64,000 nucleotides of DNA from Limnohabitans sp. MMS-10A-192 (GTDB lineage Bacteria > Pseudomonadota > Gammaproteobacteria > Burkholderiales > Burkholderiaceae_C). The stretch covers positions 1-64,000 of the forward strand of contig NZ_NERX01000006.1 in assembly GCF_003063335.1 (NCBI RefSeq). The letters run 5' to 3'. Both the position numbers and the translations under genes were made by a program. Shown one piece after another: positions 25,077 through 33,327 of the stretch (position 1 is its first letter; every line of letters begins with the position of its first letter). The notes under the pieces were generated by a model. That model saw only the letters and a list, made by a program, of their open reading frames with translations. It made no database searches and was not told where the DNA came from.

Positions 25077-26576
25077 ATGCAAACCAAGTCCCTTTTCGCC
25101 GCCATTGACCTTGGCTCCAACAGTTTCCGTCTGGAAATCGGTCAACTGGAGGCGGGACACCTCAGGCGCGTGGAATACATCAAGGAAACCGTGCGCCAAG
25201 GCAATGGCCTGGATGCCGAGCGCAACTTGAGCGAAGCCGCCATGCAGCGCGGTTGGGACTGCCTGGCCCGCTTTGCCGAACGCATCGCAGGCTTTCAAGC
25301 CAGCCAAGTGCGTGCGGTGGCCACCCAGACCATGCGTGAGGCGCGCAACCGTGAGGTCTTCCTGGCCAAAGCCAAAGACATTCTGGGTTTCCCGATCGAA
25401 GTCATCGCTGGACGCGAAGAAGCGCGCCTGATTTACCTGGGCGTGTCACACCTCTTGCCCCAGTCGGCTGAACGCCGCCTAGTGGTGGACATAGGTGGGC
25501 GCTCGACCGAATTGATCCTGGGCCAAAACGCCCAAGCGAAAACGCTAGAGTCCTACCGGGTGGGCAGCGTGGCTTGGTCGATGAAGTACTTCCCGGATGG
25601 GCAATGGACCCATTCAGCCTTCAGGGCTGCCGAGATCGCGGCCAAAGCCATTCTGGACGAGGCGCAGATCCACTACTCCCGCTCAAGTTGGGACACCTGT
25701 TACGGCTCCTCCGGCACCGTGGGCGCGGTGGCCGACGTGCTGGCCCTGGCGGGCTGGCCTGAAGGCTTGATCACGCGCGATGGGCTCGACTGGCTCAAAG
25801 ACAAACTGCTCAAGGCGCAAAAACCTGAGTACCTCAAAATTGAAGGCATCAAAGAAGACCGTCGACCGGTCATCGGTGGTGGCCTGGCCGTGCTGCGTGC
25901 CGTTTTTGATCTGCTGCAGATTGACGAGATGGTCGCCGCTCAAGGCGCCCTGCGCCACGGCGCCTTGTACGACCTGCTTGACCGCGAAAGCCCACATGAC
26001 GATGTGCGCTCGCACATGGTGGACTGGCTCACACAACGTTTTGGTTCTGACCTCATGCAGGCCGAACGCGTCTCGCGCACGGCACAAACCCTGTTGACCA
26101 ACATGCTGGGCCAAGACGGCGATGACACGGAAACAGCGCGCCATTTGCGCAAAGTGCATTGGGCAGCGCAGTTGCACGAAGTGGGCATGCGCATCGCTCA
26201 CAGCGATTACCACAAGCACGGCGCCTACATTCTGGACAACACCGACATGCCGGGCTTCACGATCGACGAATTGCACCGCCTGAGTCAGCTGGTGCTCGGC
26301 CACCGCGGCAAGCTTCGCAAGCTCGATGCGCCCTTGCAAGACCCCCTGTTTGTCCAGCAGCTCATGGCCTTGCGCATGAGCGTGATCCTGTGCCATGCCC
26401 GCCGCGAGCCAGACACCTCGTCGATCGAGCTGAGTGTGGACGCGACAAGGCGAACCGCCAGGCTCAAGCTCGGCGCGCCATGGGCAGAACAATGGCCACA
26501 ATCGGCTCATTTGCTGAGCGAAGAAAGCGTCGCCTGGTTCAAAACTGGCTGGGAACTCAAGGTACAAGTCCTCTAA
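25077..26576 (+). CDS. ppx: Exopolyphosphatase (Ppx/GppA family)
   Basis: From the ATG at 25077 the product has 499 residues. It has the actin-like ATPase fold motifs AIDLGSNSFRLEI and VVDIGGRSTELILG, the catalytic Glu region AVATQTMREARN, and a C-terminal HD-like helical domain (LHEVGMRIAHSDYHKHGAYIL). It removes terminal phosphates from polyphosphate or converts pppGpp. The location between CHAD and PPK1 genes favours polyphosphate. Nine further in-frame codons upstream are unlikely to be used. Confidence 0.93.
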   Translation: MQTKSLFAAIDLGSNSFRLEIGQLEAGHLRRVEYIKETVRQGNGLDAERNLSEAAMQRGWDCLARFAERIAGFQASQVRAVATQTMREARNREVFLAKAKDILGFPIEVIAGREEARLIYLGVSHLLPQSAERRLVVDIGGRSTELILGQNAQAKTLESYRVGSVAWSMKYFPDGQWTHSAFRAAEIAAKAILDEAQIHYSRSSWDTCYGSSGTVGAVADVLALAGWPEGLITRDGLDWLKDKLLKAQKPEYLKIEGIKEDRRPVIGGGLAVLRAVFDLLQIDEMVAAQGALRHGALYDLLDRESPHDDVRSHMVDWLTQRFGSDLMQAERVSRTAQTLLTNMLGQDGDDTETARHLRKVHWAAQLHEVGMRIAHSDYHKHGAYILDNTDMPGFTIDELHRLSQLVLGHRGKLRKLDAPLQDPLFVQQLMALRMSVILCHARREPDTSSIELSVDATRRTARLKLGAPWAEQWPQSAHLLSEESVAWFKTGWELKVQVL

Positions 26577-26669
26577 GAAGCGCGACCGAACAGACTTAGA
26601 CTGCGCAGTCATTGATTTTCTTTCACCAACGGTATAAACTGTATGCACCGTTTTTTTAAAGGAAACCAC

Positions 26670-27152
26670 ATGACTACTTCGCCCGCAACAAACCAGCCAG
26701 CTGCACCCAGCAAGGCCGCAAACCCAGTCGCCAAACCTGTGGCCAAAGCACCCGCCAAAAAAGCGCAGCGTACAGCACCTAAAGCCAAGCTGGCAACGAC
26801 GCCACGCGCGCCCCAAGCGGCATCCAAGGCAGCACCTGCCAAAGCACCACGCAAAGCTGCAGTCAAACCAAGCCCAGCCAAGCCCGCTGTGACCAAGCCT
26901 CAAGCAGCCAAAACCAAACCGGTCAAAGAGAAAAAAGTGAAAGTCGTGCGCGACAGCTTCACCATCCCTAAAACCGAATTCACGCAAATCGCCGACATGA
27001 AAAAACGCGCAATGACCTTGGGCGTCGAGATCAAGAAAAGCGAATTGATCCGCGCCGGGCTGCAAATCATTTCGGGCTTGCCAGACGCCAGCTTCAAGAA
27101 AGCGCTGGCCGCCATCCCTACGGTAAAAACAGGCCGCCCCAGCAAAGCTTGA
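26670..27152 (+). CDS. Histone H1-like basic protein with a helical C-terminal domain
   Basis: The start is the ATG at 26670, with AAAGGAA 6 bases upstream. The product has 160 residues. Residues 1-95 are a Lys/Ala/Pro-rich tail with repeated PAK-, KAP- and AAK-type motifs, as in bacterial H1-like DNA-binding proteins. Residues 96-160 (FTIPKTEFTQIADMKKRAM, KKSELIRAGLQII) resemble a ribbon-helix-helix or regulator-type helical fold. It probably binds DNA and perhaps polyphosphate. It lies immediately after ppx and converges with sixA, whose end is 5 bases away. The function is not known. Confidence 0.75.
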   Translation: MTTSPATNQPAAPSKAANPVAKPVAKAPAKKAQRTAPKAKLATTPRAPQAASKAAPAKAPRKAAVKPSPAKPAVTKPQAAKTKPVKEKKVKVVRDSFTIPKTEFTQIADMKKRAMTLGVEIKKSELIRAGLQIISGLPDASFKKALAAIPTVKTGRPSKA

Positions 27153-27156
27153 AGGT

Positions 27157-27618
27157 TCAGAGCCGATCGGGCACGGTGACCGACATGATCACCGTCTGGT
27201 TGACGCCCTCGCGCTGGCGGCTGCGCAGCCACCAGACGGCCCCCTTGCGAACAGGGCATGGTGTGTCCACCATCTGCAGCAGTCGGGAAGCCACCGCACC
27301 CAGCGATGGCTGGTGCCCCACCAACACCACCGGGTATTTGGCGTGGGGCCAGCCTGCGGTTTCCAACAAATCCTCTACCGATGCCCCTGGCGACAGGGCA
27401 TCGCGCACTTTGTACCGACGCCCCAAAGCACGCACCGTTTGTTCGGTCCGCACAGCAGGGCTGCTGAAAATCCTCACACCATCGGGCAGCTGACGATCGA
27501 GCCATACCGCCATCCGAGCAGCATGCTTTTCGCCCCGTGTGGTCAAAGCCCTTTGCATATCGTCTTGCCCCGGCTCGGCATCGTGGGCTTCCGCATGTCG
27601 CCACAAGATCAAGTCCAT
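27157..27618 (-). CDS. sixA: SixA-like phosphohistidine phosphatase
   Basis: The product has 153 residues from the ATG at 27618. The histidine phosphatase motif LWRHAEA opens the protein; SSPAVRTEQTV and VLVGHQPSLG supply the other Arg and His. SixA removes phosphate from phosphohistidine (for example on NPr/PTS proteins). It begins 2 bases after the ppk1 stop and is therefore cotranscribed. Since PPK1 works through a phosphohistidine, this pairing is suggestive, but no direct link is shown. Confidence 0.87.
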   Translation of the reverse strand: MDLILWRHAEAHDAEPGQDDMQRALTTRGEKHAARMAVWLDRQLPDGVRIFSSPAVRTEQTVRALGRRYKVRDALSPGASVEDLLETAGWPHAKYPVVLVGHQPSLGAVASRLLQMVDTPCPVRKGAVWWLRSRQREGVNQTVIMSVTVPDRL

Positions 27619-27620
27619 GC

Positions 27621-29720
27621 TCACTCCTGCGAGGGGGCGGCGCTGTAACGCGCCATCAAGGCGTTTTGTGCGCCATGCCCCGTGGCATTCAGACCCACAC
27701 GGTGGTAACGACCATCGGGTGCCAGGTCCCAAGCGTCTTTGCTGTCGTGCAAATAAGCCAGCAGACACTCATCAATGATGCGCTGGAGCAAAACCGGGTC
27801 ATCCACAGGCCAGGCCAACTCGACGCGGCGCATCATGTTGCGGCTCATCCAGTCGGCACTCGACAGGTACAAAGACTCCGTCTCGCCCGCGCGGAAATAA
27901 AACACGCGCGAATGTTCGAGGAAGCGGCCAATGACCGATCGCACCCGGATGTTTTCGCTCACACCGGGCACACCGGCGGGCAACATGCAGGCCCCGCGAA
28001 TGATCAAGTCGATCTGGGCGCCTTGCTGGCCTGCAGCCATCAGGGCCTCAACCAAAGGCACATCGGTCAGTGAATTCATCTTCAAAACAATGCGACCACC
28101 CCGACCTGCAGCCGCTGCCGTGCCTGCGGCGCGGATGCGCGAGAGCATGTCGGCATGCAGCGTGAACGGTGCCACCAGCAAGCGCTTCATCTTGGGCAAG
28201 CTGCTCTGGCTGGCCAGATGACCGAACAGCTGGTCCATGTCCAGGGTGATGGCAGGGTCGGCCGTCAGGTAGCTGATGTCGGTGTACAGCCTGGCCGTGC
28301 GCGGGTTGTAGTTGCCTGTGGACAAATGGCCATAACGGCGCAAGCTGCGACCTTCGCGACGGGTGACCAAGAGCATCTTGGCGTGGGTCTTGAGGCCCAC
28401 CACACCATAGACCACCTGCGCACCAATCGATTCGAGTTGTTCGGCCCAGTTGATGTTGGCCTCTTCGTCAAAGCGGGCCTTGAGCTCCACCACCGCCGTG
28501 ACTTCCTTGCCCTGACGCACAGCCTCACGCAGCAGATCGATCATGGCCGGATCGCTGCCCGTTCGGTAAATGGTTTGCTTGATGGCCAGCACGTTCGGGT
28601 CTGACACCGCTTCGCGCAAAAAAGCCAGTACACCGTCAAAGCTCTCAAAGGGTTGGTGAATGAGCACATCGCCCTCGCGCAAGCGCGACAGGATCGAGCC
28701 GTGCGCAGGCAGTTGCTGCGGAAAGCTCGCTTTGTAAGGCGGAAACAGCAATTGGGGCGCCTGCGCCAGATCGATCAGTTGCATCAAACGCACCAAGTTC
28801 ACAGGCCCGTTGACACGGAATACCGACAACTCGGGCAACTGGAATTCTTTGCGCAAAAACTCGGCCAAGCGCAAGGAGCAATCCGACGACACCTCCAGGC
28901 GAACGGCTTGGCCGTAGTTGCGGTGTTGCAGGCCCTGACGCAAAGCGGTGCGCAGATTGCCGACATCGTCTTCGTCCACCGCCAGATCGGAATGGCGCGT
29001 CACACGGAATTGCGAGAACTGCCCCACCCCACGGCCCGGAAACAACTCGGCCAAATGCGCACGGATCACGCTGGACAAGAGCACAAACGACGTCGCACCG
29101 CCACACAATTTGGCCGGCAGCGGTATCAAGCGCGGCAAAACGCGCGGTACTTTGACAATGGCAATTTCATTGGAACGGCCAAAGGCATCTTTGCCCGAGA
29201 GCTGAACGATGAAGTTCAAAGACTTGTTGGCCACCTGCGGGAAGGGGTGTGCGGGATCGAGCCCCACCGGGACCAGCAAGGGCTGGACTTCGCGCTGGAA
29301 ATAACTGCGCACCCAGCGGCGCTGCTCGGCGTTTCGATCACCATGAGACAGGATGCGAAAACCCTGCCGTTCCAAAGCGGGCAGCAAATCGTCGTTGTAC
29401 AGGGCGTACTGGCGCGCCACCATGGCATTGGCATGCTCGGTGATGGCCGACAAACTGTTTTGTGTGTAAGGCCCGGTGCGCAGGCCTTGCAAGGCGCCCA
29501 TCACATGGGGTTCAGCCCGGACCTCGAAAAATTCGTCCAAGTTGGACGAGACGATGCACAAATAGCGCAAACGCTCCAACAAGGGCACATCGGGGCGGTG
29601 CGCCCAATCGAGAACCCGCTCGTTGAAAGCCAGAATGCTCAGGTCACGGTCCAGCAAGGACGATGGCGCTTTGTTGCTTTGACTTTTGAAGGATTCAGAA
29701 CTCATGATTTTTTTTGTCAT
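27621..29720 (-). CDS. ppk1: Polyphosphate kinase PPK1
   Basis: The product has up to 699 residues. The N domain is LDRDLSILAFNERVLDWA, with LCIVSSNLDEFFEVR. The phosphohistidine region is GHLSTGNYNPRTARLYTD, and the second catalytic domain has RVELAWPVDDP. Two starts (29720 and 29705) are possible and neither has a strong SD. PPK1 makes polyphosphate from ATP at the inner membrane. A three-unit Pho-box-like site sits at the end of the preceding gene, so ppk1-sixA could have its own promoter besides read-through from olsB. Confidence 0.95.
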   Translation of the reverse strand: MTKKIMSSESFKSQSNKAPSSLLDRDLSILAFNERVLDWAHRPDVPLLERLRYLCIVSSNLDEFFEVRAEPHVMGALQGLRTGPYTQNSLSAITEHANAMVARQYALYNDDLLPALERQGFRILSHGDRNAEQRRWVRSYFQREVQPLLVPVGLDPAHPFPQVANKSLNFIVQLSGKDAFGRSNEIAIVKVPRVLPRLIPLPAKLCGGATSFVLLSSVIRAHLAELFPGRGVGQFSQFRVTRHSDLAVDEDDVGNLRTALRQGLQHRNYGQAVRLEVSSDCSLRLAEFLRKEFQLPELSVFRVNGPVNLVRLMQLIDLAQAPQLLFPPYKASFPQQLPAHGSILSRLREGDVLIHQPFESFDGVLAFLREAVSDPNVLAIKQTIYRTGSDPAMIDLLREAVRQGKEVTAVVELKARFDEEANINWAEQLESIGAQVVYGVVGLKTHAKMLLVTRREGRSLRRYGHLSTGNYNPRTARLYTDISYLTADPAITLDMDQLFGHLASQSSLPKMKRLLVAPFTLHADMLSRIRAAGTAAAAGRGGRIVLKMNSLTDVPLVEALMAAGQQGAQIDLIIRGACMLPAGVPGVSENIRVRSVIGRFLEHSRVFYFRAGETESLYLSSADWMSRNMMRRVELAWPVDDPVLLQRIIDECLLAYLHDSKDAWDLAPDGRYHRVGLNATGHGAQNALMARYSAAPSQE

Positions 29721-29746
29721 CTCAATGCAGTCTGATCCTAAGAACC

Positions 29747-29779
29747 ATTCAAGTCATTTTGATGACAATTATGTGAACG
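29747..29779 (-). promoter_or_regulatory. Pho-box-like site upstream of ppk1
   Basis: On the minus strand three in-phase units read CGTTCACATAA, TTGTCATCAAA and ATGACTTGAAT. The site overlaps the last codons of the glycosyltransferase gene and ends 27 bases before ppk1. Confidence 0.5.
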
Positions 29780-30827
29780 CCTCGCGTCCGACCTCGGTGC
29801 GTTGATGCACATTGACCAAGTGAGCAGCAAAGCTTTTGGCCGTCTGAGGCCAGTCAAAGTGCGTGGACCGGCCACGGGCCTCGGCACGCGGGATGCGCAG
29901 GGCTTGGGCCACGGCCTGGTTCAGGTCTTCGTGCAAGACACCGCCCATCACGCCGCCTGCGTCTGCCCCCAAGACCTGCAAGGGGCCATCCACCGGGTAG
30001 GCGGCCACGGGCGTGCCGCAAGCCATGGCTTCAAGCATGACCAAACCGAAGGTCTCGTTTTTGGACGGGAACACGAACACATCGCTGGCGGCATATATCT
30101 GGGCCAACTCGGTGCGGGGCAAAACGCCCATCCACACCACATCGGGAAAGCGTTGTCGCAAACTGTCCTCCAAAGGGCCCACCCCGCACACGATGCGGGT
30201 GCCAGGCAGCTTCATAGACAAGAAGGCCTCGATGTTTTTTTCATAGGACACGCGGCCCACAAACAAAGACAGGGGCCTGGGCAAATGCGCCAATGCAGGC
30301 AAGTCCAGCGGCTTGTCGTGGTATTGAAACAAAGCCAAGTCCACGCCATGCGTCCAGGGTTTGAGATGTTCAAAGCCTCGTGCTTTGAGCATGTCCAGCA
30401 CGCCTTGGGTAGGCACCATCACGCCCGAAGAGGGACGGTGAAAGTGACGGAACAAGGCATAGCCCCAAGACAAGGGCACACGCAAGGCGGCATTCAGGAT
30501 TTCAGGGAACTTGGTGTGAAACGCCGTGGTGAATGCCAGGCGGCGTTTGAGGCAATAACGACGTCCGGCCCAGCCCAGCGGCCCTTCGGTGGCGAGGTGG
30601 ATCGCTTCGGGTTGCATCTGGTCAAGCATTTCGGCCAAGTGCTTGGCAGGGCGCACGGCCAAATCGATGCCTTTGTAGCCCGGACAGGGTTTGTTTTCAA
30701 ACAGCCCAGGGTGGATCACCTCGACTTGCACACCCAGTGGGGCCAAGGCAGCCACCAGCTCGTGCAGCGTGGTGACCACGCCATTGACTTGCGGATGCCA
30801 TGCATCGGTGATCAACGCCAACTTCAT
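29769..30827 (-). CDS. GT4-family glycosyltransferase, putative lipid glycosyltransferase
   Basis: The product has 352 residues from the ATG at 30827, which overlaps the preceding stop by four bases. The N domain opens MKLALITDAWHPQVNGVV, typical of GT4 enzymes acting on lipid acceptors. The retaining-transferase E-x7-E motif is in NETFGLVMLEAMACGTPV. No membrane anchor is obvious. In phosphate-starved bacteria a glycosyltransferase next to PlcP makes mono- or glucuronosyl-diacylglycerol that replaces phospholipid. The neighbours (PlcP-like, OlsB-like) make that the preferred role here, but exopolysaccharide or other acceptors cannot be excluded. Confidence 0.8.
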   Translation of the reverse strand: MKLALITDAWHPQVNGVVTTLHELVAALAPLGVQVEVIHPGLFENKPCPGYKGIDLAVRPAKHLAEMLDQMQPEAIHLATEGPLGWAGRRYCLKRRLAFTTAFHTKFPEILNAALRVPLSWGYALFRHFHRPSSGVMVPTQGVLDMLKARGFEHLKPWTHGVDLALFQYHDKPLDLPALAHLPRPLSLFVGRVSYEKNIEAFLSMKLPGTRIVCGVGPLEDSLRQRFPDVVWMGVLPRTELAQIYAASDVFVFPSKNETFGLVMLEAMACGTPVAAYPVDGPLQVLGADAGGVMGGVLHEDLNQAVAQALRIPRAEARGRSTHFDWPQTAKSFAAHLVNVHQRTEVGREAFT

Positions 30828-31744
30828 GCCAAAGCCTCCACAGCGTTCATCTCGCGCACCGTCACAGCCTCGCCTGCGCCCCAATGGATGATCTCCAAAC
30901 GGCCATCCATGTGCTCGACCAGCGCTGTGCGGCTTTCGACCCAATCGCCATCGTTGCAATACAAGATCCCATTGACGTCACGGATCTCGGCGTGGTGAAT
31001 GTGACCGCACACGGCACCGTCATAGCCACGGCGCTTGGCTTCTTGTGCCACAGCGACTTCAAAGTCGCTGATGAAGTTGACGGCTTTCTTGACTTTGAGT
31101 TTCAAATAGGCCGACAAAGACCAATAGCCCAATCCCATGCGGGCACGCCAACTGTTGAGGTAGCGATTGAGCTTCAGGGTCAATTCATACAGCCAGTCCC
31201 CGACGTAAGCCAGCCACTTGGCGCACTGGATCACACCATCGAAATGGTCACCGTGAATGACCCACAATTTGAGGCCTGTCGCCGTGGTGTGCACCGTGTC
31301 ATGAACCACCTCGACGCCGCCAAAGGCATGCCCCACAAAGTGCCGCGCAAACTCGTCGTGGTTGCCTGGCACATAAATGACACGGCAGCCCTTGCGGGCA
31401 CGGCGGAGTAACTTCTGCACCACATCGTTGTGACTTTGAGGCCAAAACCAACGGCGACGCAATTGCCAACCATCAACGATGTCACCCACCAAGTACAGCG
31501 TTTCACACCGGTGGTGCTTCAAAAAATCCAACAAAGCATAGGCCTGAAATCCAGGGGTTCCGATGTGCAGGTCAGAAATAAAAATCGCCCGCAACCGGGG
31601 GCGGTCTGCGGGCGATTCGTCATCTTCTGGTAGGGCCACAAGGTGGGCAGGTACACCGGCCACAGCGCCAGTCAGCGGACTGGTGGCCATCGGCGGCGCC
31701 TCAAACAACAAGGCTGTTTGCAGGTCTGCGACGGGCATGCGCAT
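30824..31744 (-). CDS. Calcineurin-like metallophosphoesterase, PlcP-like (LpxH-related)
   Basis: The product has 306 residues from the ATG at 31744 (GGGAG upstream; TGATG overlap with olsB). All metal-site motifs are present: ISDLHIGT, LVGDIVDGW, VPGNHDEFARHF, IHGDHFD and CGHIHHA. LpxH proper is about 240 residues; this longer form with an internal basic-hydrophobic stretch (LTLKLNRYLNSWRARMG) is closer to the PlcP group that hydrolyses phosphatidyl lipids to diacylglycerol in phosphate starvation. The assignment to PlcP rather than LpxH or LpxH2 rests on length and on the operon with a glycosyltransferase. Confidence 0.75.
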   Translation of the reverse strand: MRMPVADLQTALLFEAPPMATSPLTGAVAGVPAHLVALPEDDESPADRPRLRAIFISDLHIGTPGFQAYALLDFLKHHRCETLYLVGDIVDGWQLRRRWFWPQSHNDVVQKLLRRARKGCRVIYVPGNHDEFARHFVGHAFGGVEVVHDTVHTTATGLKLWVIHGDHFDGVIQCAKWLAYVGDWLYELTLKLNRYLNSWRARMGLGYWSLSAYLKLKVKKAVNFISDFEVAVAQEAKRRGYDGAVCGHIHHAEIRDVNGILYCNDGDWVESRTALVEHMDGRLEIIHWGAGEAVTVREMNAVEALA

Positions 31745-32586
31745 CAAACGCTCCCGGAAAAATGGCGGCGATACCGTGCGGGGATATCGGCAGTTTGCAT
31801 CATCATGGGCAAGTCGGCCGTGTTGAAATCTGGGTCCCATGCAGGAGCGCCCAAAATTTTCGCACCCAAGCGCAAATAACCTTTGATCAGCGCAGGCGGC
31901 TCGATCGACAGGTCGTGCTCCAACTCTTCCACGGGCAATGGCAATCGGGGACGCACGTGGAATTGAATGGGCGCCAGATGCGTTTCGCGCAGTTGGTGCC
32001 AGATACTGGCTGCTGCGTTGCCGGTGACGATGCCGTTGTGCAGCATCGGAATGCTCGCGCAACCGATCATCACATCCAGGCGGTTGCGCTCCATGAATTC
32101 AAACAAGGCACCCCACAGGGCCATGATCACGCCGCCTTGTCGGTGATCGGCATGCACACAGCTGCGGCCCAGCTCGACCATGCGGCTGCGCAGGTTGCGC
32201 AAACGGGTCAGGTCAAACTCGGTGTCGCTGTAGGTGCTGCCGGCGCGTTTGGCCTGCTCGGGCGTCAGCACGCGGTAGGTGCCAATCACCTGGCCAGTGG
32301 CTGATTCGCGCACCAGCAGGTGTTCGCAGTAATCATCGAACAAGTCGATGTCATGACCGGGCACCTTGGTGGACAGACGCGCCCCCATTTCGGTGCCAAA
32401 GATGTCAAACCTCAGTCGCTGCGCTTCACGGACCTCGTCTTGATGCTTTGCCCAACTGACCTCAATACCGCTTTGGGCGCGGCGAGGCAGGAAATCAACA
32501 GCGGAGTTGGACTGCGCCGGATGAAGTGACCCCCTGGGCAAATTCAAGGGGGACAGCGCGAAGGTGGGGCTGGGCAACTCTTTCAT
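31744..32586 (-). CDS. olsB: OlsB-like N-acyltransferase (ornithine lipid synthesis)
   Basis: The start is the ATG at 32586, with AAGGAG 8 bases upstream. The product has 280 residues of the GNAT-like hemolysin/OlsB family. Matching parts are EAQRLRFDIFGTEMGA, HDIDLFDDYCEHLLV, VIGTYRVLTPEQAKRAG, ELGRSCVHADHR and LWGALFEFM. OlsB transfers a 3-hydroxyacyl group from ACP to ornithine, the first step to phosphorus-free ornithine lipid. No OlsA is adjacent. It heads the five-gene series olsB, plcP-like, glycosyltransferase, ppk1, sixA, with a Pho-box-like site upstream. Confidence 0.85.
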   Translation of the reverse strand: MKELPSPTFALSPLNLPRGSLHPAQSNSAVDFLPRRAQSGIEVSWAKHQDEVREAQRLRFDIFGTEMGARLSTKVPGHDIDLFDDYCEHLLVRESATGQVIGTYRVLTPEQAKRAGSTYSDTEFDLTRLRNLRSRMVELGRSCVHADHRQGGVIMALWGALFEFMERNRLDVMIGCASIPMLHNGIVTGNAAASIWHQLRETHLAPIQFHVRPRLPLPVEELEHDLSIEPPALIKGYLRLGAKILGAPAWDPDFNTADLPMMMQTADIPARYRRHFSGSV

Positions 32587-32625
32587 GAGAACACTCCTTT
32601 TAATCATTTTTCTAATGATCAAATA

Positions 32626-32669
32626 GGCATGTGACACCCGAAAGTCGGACTCATGAAATTTTCATGACG
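32626..32669 (-). promoter_or_regulatory. Pho-box-like site upstream of olsB
   Basis: On the minus strand four 11-base units in phase read CGTCATGAAAA, TTTCATGAGTC, CGACTTTCGGG and TGTCACATGCC; the third is weak. The site ends 39 bases before the olsB start. Confidence 0.6.
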
Positions 32670-32693
32670 ATGCAAAAACATCAAGTTTTGTCG

Positions 32694-33218
32694 TCACATC
32701 AAAGCATCCTCGCTACTGTCTTCAAACCAAGATTTCTTCTTACCCAGATCGTCACATACACGCAACTTCAAAGCATCCTTGAAATAGGGCAAACGCTCAA
32801 AATCCGCCAACTCTTGAACCGACATAGCAACCCCTTGCAAATTCAAGCTTCTGATCGAATCCGCTGAAAGCTTATTCGGATTAGAAGGGGTCGTTGTCAC
32901 CAAATACCGTTTGGCCTGAACATGCCAGCGGACAGGCTCCGCAACAGCCTGTCCAAATAGCGGCGCCAAAATGTCCGCTGCCACTACTTCATGGCGATCA
33001 TCCTCTCCACGCAAGCTTGGAGTTTCAGGGCTATTCACCCAAAAATGTCCCAAATCATGCAACCAACTGGCCAACTGCAGTGCGGCACTTGCGCCAGATT
33101 TTTCTGCCAGACGACCACATTGCCGTGCGTGTTCCAACTGCGTGACAGGCTCACCAACATAAAGTCGATCAACGCCCTGAGGGTAGAAGTCCAAAATCGT
33201 CCCTTGAATTTCATGCAT
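32694..33218 (-). CDS. PhnZ-like HD-domain oxygenase (phosphonate catabolism)
   Basis: The product has 174 residues from the ATG at 33218; a GTG at 33242 is an alternative. As I recall the PhnZ active site, the mixed-valent diiron and substrate ligands are Tyr24, Glu27, His34, His58-Asp59, His62, His80, His104, Lys108 and Asp161. Here YVGE, QLEHARQC, WLHDLGH, DDRHE, RWHVQAK and the distal CDD fall at equivalent spacing within one residue. PhnZ cleaves 1-hydroxyphosphonates oxidatively to carboxylate and phosphate; the related TmpB acts on trimethylated substrates. No PhnY/TmpA hydroxylase is nearby. The gene diverges from a truncated phnC and looks intact. Confidence 0.78.
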   Translation of the reverse strand: MHEIQGTILDFYPQGVDRLYVGEPVTQLEHARQCGRLAEKSGASAALQLASWLHDLGHFWVNSPETPSLRGEDDRHEVVAADILAPLFGQAVAEPVRWHVQAKRYLVTTTPSNPNKLSADSIRSLNLQGVAMSVQELADFERLPYFKDALKLRVCDDLGKKKSWFEDSSEDALM

Positions 33219-33247
33219 GAGTGCATGTTGCACAACCAGCACGAAAT

Positions 33248-33269
33248 CTTTGTGACAGTCAAATGATGG
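33248..33269 (-). promoter_or_regulatory. Two-unit Pho-box-like site upstream of the phnZ-like gene
   Basis: On the minus strand CCATCATTTGA and CTGTCACAAAG are adjacent and in phase. With only two units it is moderate evidence, strengthened by the phosphonate role of the gene. Confidence 0.42.
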
Positions 33270-33281
33270 TGAGCGGATGAA

Positions 33282-33314
33282 GTGTCATAAATTTTTCAAA
33301 CCAGATTCACACTG
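33282..33314 (+). promoter_or_regulatory. Pho box upstream of the phnC remnant
   Basis: Three 11-base units in phase read GTGTCATAAAT, TTTTCAAACCA and GATTCACACTG. The first differs from the Escherichia coli consensus at one position. The promoter of the lost phosphonate transporter operon seems to survive. Confidence 0.6.
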
Positions 33315-33327
33315 CATCTGCAATATC

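Noticed and set aside
26577..26669. A possible Pho box before the H1-like gene (CAGTCATTGATTTTCTTTCACC)
   Set aside because: The two TCA elements are not at 11-base spacing.
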